64,000 nt of DNA from Rhipidocladum racemiflorum. Its lineage: Eukaryota > Streptophyta > Magnoliopsida > Poales > Poaceae. The DNA lies in NCBI GenBank assembly GCA_036346355.1, contig CM070585.1:2743001-2807000 (forward strand), read 5' to 3'. The stretch's first letter is position 1. Each line of letters begins with the position of its first letter. Below the pieces are notes generated by a model, which was not told the origin of the DNA, searched no databases, and was given only the letters and a program-made list of their open reading frames with translations. Shown piece by piece: positions 56,701 to 64,000 of this stretch. The translations under genes and the position numbers were made by a program.

Positions 56701-57504
56701 TATATAAGAATTTAGCATTAAAGAATGATATAGCATCAAATTCTCTAGTACCTCTACTTTTTGGATGAATGGCATCTTTAATATATCGCTTGGTTGTTTG
56801 AATTCTCTATGACCATCTCTCATGGATTTATATAGGCCCATGGTCCATTTGCAAAGTAAAGTAAGAATCCCACTAAATAAATAGTGATCATGTTAGGATT
56901 TATATAGACACCTTGCAACACAGCTTTTCGAATCCTAAAACACTAGTCACGTAACCTTACTCAACAGTTTCAGTAGTAGTTCTAAATGTTCACTGTTAAC
57001 TGCAGAATCAAATGAATCAAGGCTTTGTGAGGTCACTAGATAATGAAGTAACCAAGTCTTGTTACTATCTTGTGCTGCGGTTTCTTATATGTGTATGCCA
57101 AGCATTTTTTCTTCTGAGACGATGTGTATACCATCCTGTCCTAACCTCTGACTCTGCTTCTGGCCTACCAGGTTCTGAAGGCGTTCGTGCACGGCGACGG
57201 CAGCCTGTTCAGCCGGCACCCGGAGCTGGAGGAGGCCACGGTGTGGGTCTACTTCCACTCCAACCTCACCCGCTTCAACCGCGTCGAGTGCTGGGGCCCG
57301 CTCCGGGACGCCGCCGCGCCGGCCGAGGACGACGACGACGCCGTGGCCACCGCCGGGGAGGGGCAGATGCCCGCTGGCGAGTGGCCGCGGCGGTGCCCCG
57401 GGCAGTGCGACTGCTGCTTCCCGCCCTACAGCCTCATCCCCTGGCCGCACGAACACGACATGGCGGCCGCAGACGCCCCCGCCGCCGGCCAGGCGCAGCA
57501 GTGA
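53726..57504 (+). CDS. SGR: STAY-GREEN, magnesium dechelatase of chlorophyll breakdown
   Basis: Removes Mg from chlorophyll a to give pheophytin a, the committing step of chlorophyll degradation in plastids, and helps dismantle light-harvesting complexes during senescence. Three coding exons with standard splice sites, 53726-53872, 53987-54328 and 57172-57504, give 273 residues, the length of rice SGR. Residues 1-49 look like a transit peptide. The SGR core runs from RRYVVPTARLFGPAIFEASK through LFLGVDEEKHPGKLPRTYTL and HCHISGGHFLLDLIAGLRYY to VWVYFHSNLTRFNRVECWGP. The C-terminal Cys-rich motif RCPGQCDCCFPPYSLIPWP (residues 237-255) is complete, which separates full SGR from SGR-like. A run of acidic residues (EDDDDA) precedes it. 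Intron 2 is 2.84 kb because of transposon insertions. PRR95 lies upstream and GAUT downstream on the same strand. Confidence 0.95.
54641..54783. mobile_element. Fold-back MITE in SGR intron 2
   Basis: The left arm TTGATTGTTTATCACGAAGT continues TGATGTGCACTTGGTAATTTG; the reverse complement of the right arm, from TTGATTATTTGCCATAAAGT, matches it at most positions for about 65 bases. The two arms nearly meet, so the element is almost entirely inverted repeat. Target duplication unclear. Confidence 0.72.
54900..56965 (-). mobile_element. Ty1/copia relic in SGR intron 2
   Basis: Minus-strand translation at 55802-55440 gives CYLCDEEDNMIKDC, a worn gag zinc knuckle (C-x2-C-x4-H-x4-C with the His lost), then LILDSCCCFHIC, a worn protease site (expected D-S-G-C-S-F-H). 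At 56424-56432 the plus strand reads ATACCACTTG, the complement of a tRNA-Met primer site, next to an LTR-like segment 56432-56965 (TGTTATACTTTG to CTCAACA). No integrase or RT was seen and the second LTR is missing. Left limit is approximate. Confidence 0.6.
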
Positions 57505-57828
57505 CGCCGACATGCACGGCGGTACATGGTTCGTAGATTAGCGAATTGTTTAGCCGCGAAGGTTCAGATGCAATGCACGCATGCAGTGGCGCCAAGACCA
57601 TGCATAACTGCGTTATTCTTTAATTGGTAGCTTAGCCCAGCTCAGCTCAGTTAATTAAGGCGATCGGCGTGGTGATCCTGTAAATAGAACACTAGATGGC
57701 AAGCAGAATAAGATGTTGCTGCGAGATGGCAGGGTTAAGGACAGAACACGCACATTTCATCTGTACAACTCATCGCGCTTCGAATGACTGAACCGGACTG
57801 GATTTGTACAGTGAAATAACACTGCTTG
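57505..57828 (+). other. SGR 3' UTR and flank
   Basis: No coding sequence; GTAAATAGAACACTAG and CAGAATAAGATG near 57680-57712 are candidate polyadenylation context. Confidence 0.35.
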
Positions 57829-58192
57829 CAGGGGCGGAGGACCCAATATGGTTAGGTATGGTATATACAGTATATACTGGTGTGTAGTGCGTTCTCGTTT
57901 CCGTTCCGTGGTTTTTATCTGTGCAGAAGCATTTTCAAAAGATGAAAACTCGCCAAATACAACTGCTAAAGTCTTCTAGACGCAATTAATACTTTATTAA
58001 TACACATTTTATCTTCTTCCTTATCTATTATGCTTTATAATATAGTTTTCATTCCAGTAAGTATCATACACTTATATTATAATATGCTTTATAATATCAG
58101 CGTATGGATAATTTTATAATACAGTACCACTATTACTATATATATTGTATAAAGTTTGTCATATCAAAATTTTAGTTCGTACTCCGTCGCTG
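57829..58192. mobile_element. hAT element, 364 bp, TSD ACTGCTTG
   Basis: ACTGCTTG occurs at 57821-57828 and 58193-58200. The element starts CAGGGGCGGAGGACCC and ends, reverse-complemented, CAGCGACGGAGTACG, so the ends are imperfect inverted repeats. AT-rich interior without coding capacity. It sits about 320 bp behind the SGR stop codon. Confidence 0.87.
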
Positions 58193-58629
58193 ACTGCTTG
58201 TATGGCGAAATGGTTAATTATGCGATTAGACATCCGATCGGTGCGGCGAAATCGTGTCGCGGTCAGAAGATGTCGAGATGGCTCGGAAGTCTTGAGACGG
58301 GAGCAGCCGTTGCGTGCTCTGGAAGTGTGGCATCGGTAGCTTTCGGGCTTGCGTACCGGTTTGATAAAACTGGCCCTGGAACTTTCCCTCGAGCTGATCG
58401 ATTTCCTGGGGTGATGGATCGTTCAATGTGAGAGATAATTCCGAATTCGCGTCATTGCTGGAATCTGCAACTTTGTCGGCAGCCGTGATTCCGAGTACTT
58501 GGGCCGTGCTTGATGCGTATGTGCTTTGCCTTCTTTATACGGCCAAAACGACTTCTACGCTCTGTGTCGTGTCAAATTTTTACTGGCTGGATTAATTCCG
58601 GAGGCGAAATGAGATGCTCCGTAAGTCAA

Positions 58630-58790
58630 CACTCAACACACCGGCTAGCACTTCTCTTTTGTTTAAGTTAAGGGTTTAATAGATAACAGTTGACTAATTT
58701 TTTTTACGTCAACACACCGGGTAGCCCGTCTCTTTTGTCTAGTTGCGGGTTTGCTAAATGACTTCCAACTAAATTTTTTTGGGAAATCAA
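58630..58790. repeat. 76-bp tandem duplication
   Basis: AACACACCGG at 58635 and 58711 begins two similar units, each with TAGC(A/C)C(T/G)TCTCTTTTGT and a following GGGTTT. The intergenic sequence 58193-59144 otherwise shows nothing recognisable. Confidence 0.7.
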
Positions 58791-59144
58791 TCGAACTTCT
58801 AACGGTTTGATCCGCCTGAAGATTTATGCTTCGTCCCGGCGACTTGTTCGTCTCTAGCAAGTGTCGCCGCCGGCACAGCCACATCCCGGCGTGTGAGAGC
58901 ACTGCCACCGGCGCAACCGTTGCCGACGAACGAACACTCCACCGCATGCCACCCTTCTTGTCCTTATATTATGGAGATGTCCCAGATGTGCCACTACTCG
59001 TCGTTGGAGGAGGTGACAGCAAGGCTGAGGAAGAAGGGGTTACTGAAAAATGAACCTTCCTTGCAAAGCCTCTCCATATCATTCCTTGTACCGTAAGTAC
59101 AGGGTTACTGCAGACCTAAACAGACGAAAAGTGATAGTAGTGGC

Positions 59145-59509
59145 TAGGGTTCAATTATCGGCCGTATCGAGCTGGCTCGTCATCATATATCGATCAGTAA
59201 ACCGAACTAACTTAAAAAAAAATTATACGACGTAAATCGGTCGATAATAAATGAAATCGCTCGATAATAAATGAAAATCGCTCGATAATTGCTAAATAAA
59301 TCGATCGCCACAAAAATTCGATTGGTCGATCGATCGATACTCGGTAAAAATCGACCGGTTTTCACCGGCAGATTTTCCATTTTTTTGAATTTTCCCATTT
59401 TTTTTTTATTTTTCAACCCTTTGCTTTATGCGATTTTCAACTTGATTTTTCTAATTTTCTAATTTTAATTTTTAAATAGTTTTTTAAAAAATCAATATTG
59501 TTAACACCG
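59145..59509. mobile_element. hAT element with TCGATAAT repeats, TSD GTAGTGGC
   Basis: GTAGTGGC occurs at 59137-59144 and 59510-59517. The element starts TAGGGTTCAATTATCGG and ends, reverse-complemented, CGGTGTTAACAATATTG. The interior has AAATCGCTCGATAAT and GGTCGATCGATCGAT units, the same style as 19301-19770, so the two are probably related. Confidence 0.82.
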
Positions 59510-59732
59510 GTAGTGGCAAACTGTTGCAGAATCACACACTATCTTGCAGTGTATCAGCAGAGCTGCCAATATTACTTGAGACTTTTCCACATGATTAAAC
59601 TAGCACTAGCGAGAGTCAATAGATTGCAAAACATAATTTTCTTGCCAATCTACATCGACAACAACATGCATACCCAAATATCTAAGCCTGTTGGATCCAA
59701 TCAGCACGCACTAAAAAAATGGCATCTGCATA

Positions 59733-60218
59733 GGGCCTGTTTGGATCCATTAGCAGCTAATAGTTAGCCAGCTAATAATTAGCTAGCTAATATTAGCTAG
59801 CTAATTATTAGCTGGCTAACTATTAGCTAGAGGCTGTTTGGATCCACTAGCTAATATGTGGCTAATAGATGTTAAAATTGATAAATTGTCTAAATTACCC
59901 CTGTTTTATTGCAGTCATGTCTACTACTCCAGACTATGGCCGCGTCCGTAATGCAGTGATCGCTACGGTTCTGGATCTATCAATCAATACGATAGCACAG
60001 GCAATTAAGGGAAAGCAAGCAGCCGAACTCACTGCTCACTTCGTAATTGATTTCGGTGGGAGGGTAATTTCGTCCAATGTAATGTATTAGCTGGGTTTAG
60101 CCAGCTAATGAGATAATCATTAGCTGGGTGCCCAGCTAATAATTAGCTGGACATGTTTGGATCCTTAGCAGCTAATAATTAGCAGCTAACTATTAGCTAG
60201 GTGGATCCAAACAGGCCC
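59733..60218. mobile_element. Tourist-like MITE, perfect 17-bp TIR, TSD ATA
   Basis: GGGCCTGTTTGGATCCA at 59733-59749 is perfectly inverted at 60202-60218, flanked on both sides by ATA (59730-59732, 60219-60221). Subterminal parts are built of AGCTAATAATTAGC palindromes. The middle (59869-60090) is less AT-rich and holds a 73-codon open frame. GGG ends with a three-base duplication fit PIF/Harbinger, although ATA instead of TTA/TAA is unusual. Confidence 0.82.
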
Positions 60219-60758
60219 ATACAGGATCACGAGCTTGGGGCGCCGGCTTGCCGCAACGTGTCCCCTGAGCATGGCTGCCAAGTGCGGTGGACGAAAGTCG
60301 GCGGAGCTCCGGCGAGCGGCGGGGGAGTTCCCAGGCTGCGTCCAGCGAGCGGCGGGGCCCCTTATTGCTGTCTCCGTATCGATCTGTTCCGTTGGAATCC
60401 AATCAACCGTTCGATCGAATTTACTCGGTCCAGATTAAGACAGATAGGTGGTACAAGGTAAAACATGCTATCTTGGGCCCACCAAAATTAGGCCCAGTTC
60501 TGCTAGGCCTGCGGACGAATCCTTGGAGCCGTTTGGCCCATCTAAATTTTGATCGCTTATAAAATTTGGGCCTTCCGTTGCGCTAAATAAACAACCGCAA
60601 GCCCAGATGCCTTCCCTTCCCATCCCGGCTTCCTCACGCCACTCCCCACTCTGGGAGCCGGGCGAGTGGAAAGGAAAGCGTGCGTACCGTACGCGCCCTC
60701 CGGCGAGCCCCTCCACGCCGTCGGTTCGGATCCGGAGCCCGCCCTCGCCTCGCCGCCG
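60219..60758 (+). promoter_or_regulatory. GAUT upstream region with TATA box
   Basis: TTATAAAA at 60558-60565 lies about 195 bases before the GAUT ATG and is the likely TATA box. Repeated GGGCC(C)A motifs at 60475-60500 and 60535 are site II/TCP-like elements common near growth genes. The region 60230-60450 is GC-rich and unassigned. Confidence 0.4.
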
Positions 60759-63700
60759 ATGCCGACCCCGAAGTGGCTCCCGTACTCCACCGCTGGAGGC
60801 GGAGCGGGGAGGCGCGCGGCGTCCGGCTCCGGCGTGCTGCCGCCGGTGGTGGTCCTCGTGTTCCTCTTCATGCTCGCGCCGTCGCTCTTCTTCGTCGCGC
60901 GCAATGGTGGCCACGTCCACGTCGCATCTGGTGCGCCTCCCTTTACCCTGATATGGTGGCGCGCCATGGATTCTCAATTCCGGGTTCCTGTTGCGTGATC
61001 AGCGCCTAGGTTGGGTTGTTCGCGTTTGTATTTGTCTAGATTGCTAGTTTGACGTGCTTCTCGGCGTTAGTTTTGGCTAGTGTTATAGCGACAATGGAAT
61101 CTGTCTGGATTTGAGTGTTTTAAGGATTGCTATTTAGCGATTGATGTGTTGTGGCTACTTGCTAGGGTTGGATGTGAATTGTGTAGCTGCAGCATGACGC
61201 TCTGTTGTAAAAGCCAAAGGTAACATGAGTTTGTGAGAGGCAATGGCCGTTGTGATTCAAGTCATCTTTGAAAGCGTTCCCCTCTCGCTCTCTCAGTGTT
61301 ACGTTATGTTGTTGCTAGGTTGGATGTGTGAGGGGAAAAGAGGCTGCTGTTAGGAGGGGCCAACTCCATACAGATGACATTGTACCGACTGCGATAAAAT
61401 ATCAAACCTTCATTTATCTGTGCAAACTAAACTGTAAGGGAAAGAAGGTTAGGTTTGTCGTACGCACGATGAACTCTCTAGAAAATTACCATTGGCAAAG
61501 ACCATATTTACATTTTGTTGATGTTAGCTACTAGGAACGCTGTTATACTATTTGCATAACTGATATACTAATGTGAGATTGTTAAGTGATGTCGTCCTTT
61601 TATTTACCTGCAGATCAAAAGGGTAGGGATGGCAATAAGGTATTTATCCATTCTAAAAGGGATTCAATTGCTTTGTTAGACTAATTTTTGAGGATTCATC
61701 TTACTTTTAAAGCCTGCCTTGTAGGAAATAGACTGGCGAGATCAACTGGCAACGAACAACCTGAAATCTGTGTTGTCTAAGGAGGTCAGAGCATCTTGCA
61801 GTCAGTAGTGTAATTTTCTGGTATTTGTTATTTAGTTACATCGTAATGTATCAGTGTACATGCTTGTCCTCATTGCTATGCCCTATGCTTTTATTTTTCA
61901 TGACATCATGCTTAGATTGGATTGCCTTGGTGACTTCTCCCGTGTCTCTGCCCCTAACCTTCTTACTCCTGCTTCTGGGGGTATTATTCAATCTGTGGAC
62001 GTTGCAATTATTCAATAACCATGACTTATGATGCTGTTCACATAGAAAACAGTCTTGAATCTTTTAAAGTTTCTTCAATTTCTCTGTACTTATAATCTTA
62101 ATACATTTTGTTGGTCTTCAGATGTTCGATGCTATAGCTGCTAGTCAACAAGAAGCAGGCACTTTGAGTCTTGATTTTTTCAGGAATCATGCCTCTCCCT
62201 CTTGGAAAACTGATGGTCTAGTCGATGACAAGAGCAATGCTAGTTTGGATGTCGATGACAAGGCTAAAGCTGAAAACCGTTCTGCAGAATATGATTTACC
62301 TCTACCAGGTAAAGTACCCGAGGATGATTCTGGTATAAAATATAAATGTGAATTTTCGAAAGCACTTCTTATTAATCTGATTTGATGCACTAGAAAATTA
62401 AGTTTTTTTCTGTGCAGATGAACATCAAGTTGACACTGCAGCAAAAATAGCTCGAAGGGTAAGTAACTGACCTCTTTGTATATACTAGTAAAGTGCCCGT
62501 GCGTTGCAACGGATCCCAAATAGATGATGACACCACAAGTTCTAAACTCTTAAAACAAAAAAAAAATGAGAATTTAAAACTTGAGCTATCACTTATTTGA
62601 GATCCGTTACTGAAGAATCACTGAACAAGGGAATACAATGAAATGCAAATAAGGCTAGACAAACAGCAAATAGCTACAGAATTCCTCACCTACTGGGCCT
62701 TGGGCCCCTACTGTTCTGGCCCAAAAACGGTCTGGCAGACTCATCATCACCACCAACTCATTCTTATAATAGTTAAGATGTTTCTTTGTTCTTGGCTCTA
62801 TTGATACACATTTCTCTTGTATGACCTCTTACTTCTCTTGGTACTGTTTCGTTGCTAATTACTTCTCTTGATACTGTTTCGTTGCTAACTTGCTATAGAA
62901 ACTAAGGGAGAAAAGGCGGGAAAAGAGAGCAATGGATTTGGTTCAGATAGATGATGAAGCACGTGTTAAGCTGGAGAGTGCGGCTATTGAGCGATCAAAG
63001 GCTATCGATTCTGCTGTCCTTGGGAAATACAGCATATGGAGAAAAGAGAATGAGAATGAGAACTCAGACTCAACAGTTAGGTTGATGAGGGACCAAATTA
63101 TCATGGCGCGTGTCTATTCTGTGCTTGCGAAATCAAAGAACAAACATGATCTTTATCAAGAACTGCAGACCCGAATCAAGGGAAGCCAGAGGGCTGTTGG
63201 AGAGGCTACTGCTGATGCTGACCTCCATCACAGGTGTGCATCTATTTTCACTCCATTTTTCTTACCTTTTTCTCCTTTTTAACTAATAATCTACTTTCCA
63301 GTTCACCTGAGGAAATCAGAGTGATGGGTCAAGTTTTATCGAAGGCCAGAGAAGAAGTGCATGATTGCAAGGCAATAACTCAGAGGCTACGAGTGATGCT
63401 TCAGTCAGCAGATGAACAGGTCAGGAGCTTGAAGAAGCAGAGTACATTTCTTAGCCAGTTGGCTGCAAAGACAATTCCAAACAGCATTCACTGCTTGTCT
63501 ATGCGCTTAACAATAGATTACTATCTTCTCCCTCTGGGGAAACGAAAGTTCCCGAGGAGTGAAAACTTGGAAAATCCAGAGCTGTACCACTATGCGCTAT
63601 TCTCAGACAATGTCTTGGCTGCCACTATTGTTGTGAACTCAACCATCATGAATGCCAAGGTAATTTTCATGATTTCTTTATCAATGAACTCTAGTATGAT

Positions 63701-64000
63701 TGTTGTTTCTAACAACGACGCTTGACATAACCTTTTCAGGAGCCTGAGAAACATGTTTTCCATCTTGTGACTGATAAGTTGAACTTTGGAGCCATGAACA
63801 TGTGGTTTTTGCTGAACCCTCCTGGCAATGCCACCATCCATGTTGAGAATGTGGATGAATTTAAATGGTTGAACTCATCATACTGTCCTGTTTTACGGCA
63901 ACTCGAGTCTGCTGCCATGAAAGAGTATTATTTCAAGGCTGACCGCCCCACCACTCTCTCAGCAGGTTCTTCAAACCTAAAGTATCGTAACCCCAAGTAC
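60759..64000 (+). CDS. GAUT4: Galacturonosyltransferase, GAUT4-like (GT8), 3' end beyond window
   Basis: A Golgi type II membrane enzyme that adds galacturonic acid from UDP-GalA to growing homogalacturonan in pectin. Exons read by splice sites and phase: 60759-60930, 61614-61639, 61725-61784, 62122-62308, 62418-62458, 62899-63233, 63302-63659, 63740 onward; 480 residues are inside the window, of roughly 610 expected. A single membrane anchor is at residues 26-47 (VLPPVVVLVFLFMLAPSLFF). A charged stem with KLREKRREKRAMDLVQ, the conserved DQIIMARVYSVLAKSKNKHD and LSMRLTIDYY motifs, then the GT8 domain from HYALFSDNVLAATIVVNST (about residue 370) and NMWFLLNPPGNATIHVENVD follow. The catalytic DxD lies past the edge. 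The closest paralogue I recall is GAUT4 (with GAUT3), but that rank is an inference. Intron 5 contains a mini-Helitron. Confidence 0.9.
62485..62778 (-). mobile_element. Mini-Helitron in GAUT intron 5
   Basis: On the plus strand A is followed by CTAGTAAAGTGCCCGTGCGT and TGCAACGG (from 62485), which read on the minus strand is the familiar grass Helitron 3' end (hairpin-forming GTTGCAAC/GCACGGGCAC, then CTAG and T). The other end, minus strand TCTTAACTATTATAAGAATG (62778 leftwards), is a Helitron 5' TC start. The flanking bases are A and T, as required for insertion between A and T. 294 bp, non-autonomous. Confidence 0.85.

Noticed and set aside
58156..58431. 91-codon ORF behind SGR
   Set aside because: Starts inside the hAT element and has no recognisable content.
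60468..60977. Minus-strand ORFs over the GAUT first exon
   Set aside because: Shadows of GC-rich coding sequence; no domain.
1..64000. tRNA, rRNA, snoRNA genes and CRISPR arrays
   Set aside because: I looked for tRNA A/B-box pairs, conserved rRNA cores and regularly spaced short repeats and found none; tRNA-like strings were primer binding sites of retrotransposons.

Overview
The window is nuclear DNA of a grass (Poaceae). Three intact plus-strand genes lie in the right third in the order PRR95-type pseudo-response regulator (43.8-48.5 kb), STAY-GREEN Mg-dechelatase (53.7-57.5 kb) and GAUT4-type galacturonosyltransferase (60.76 kb to the window edge, cut off). From memory this is the neighbourhood of OsPRR95 and OsSGR on rice chromosome 9, so the locus looks syntenic with it; I could not run a comparison. 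One further intact gene, an intronless P-class PPR gene, sits on the minus strand at 16.7-17.9 kb. High-GC first exons, GC-AG contrast between exons and introns, and the transposon families present all fit a grass. I cannot name the species.

The left part (0-16 kb) is a graveyard: a minus-strand MULE transposase, a hAT terminus, a tandemly duplicated Ty3/gypsy LTR-gag block, a gypsy LTR-like stretch carrying a 0.94-kb hAT element with a clean 8-bp target duplication, a calmodulin-like EF-hand pseudogene, a GC-rich tandem duplication, a decayed LINE, a Stowaway element, a possible transit-peptide exon, and a frameshifted fragment that resembles the N-terminus of a respiratory burst oxidase (RBOH), itself next to a hAT MITE.

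The centre (19.9-39.2 kb) is one nested structure. The outer element is a Tat-lineage Ty3/gypsy retrotransposon on the minus strand (LTRs 19940-20713 and 38478-39241). It keeps gag but I find no reverse transcriptase or integrase of its own. Between gag and its 3' LTR it carries a plus-strand (antisense) multi-segment gene with apparent introns and a plant-mobile-domain-like stretch. Its gag is split by an 11.3-kb Maximus/SIRE-type Ty1/copia element (26551-37874, TSD GTAGT) whose gag, pol and a downstream extra ORF are all frameshifted. This non-autonomous gag plus antisense-gene element is the most unusual thing in the window.

The right part combines the conserved genes with many small insertions whose target duplications can be read directly: a LINE piece and a 9-bp-TSD MITE in PRR95 intron 1, a Tourist element with an odd palindromic insert at 40.5-41.05 kb, a Helitron end at 42.79 kb just upstream of the PRR95 promoter, a long-TIR MITE 0.4 kb upstream of SGR, a MITE and a copia relic that swell SGR intron 2, two hAT elements and a Tourist element between SGR and GAUT, and a mini-Helitron in a GAUT intron. 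The host genes are not an operon; PRR95 (circadian transcription repressor) and SGR (chlorophyll breakdown) are simply neighbours, which may or may not matter for timing of expression.
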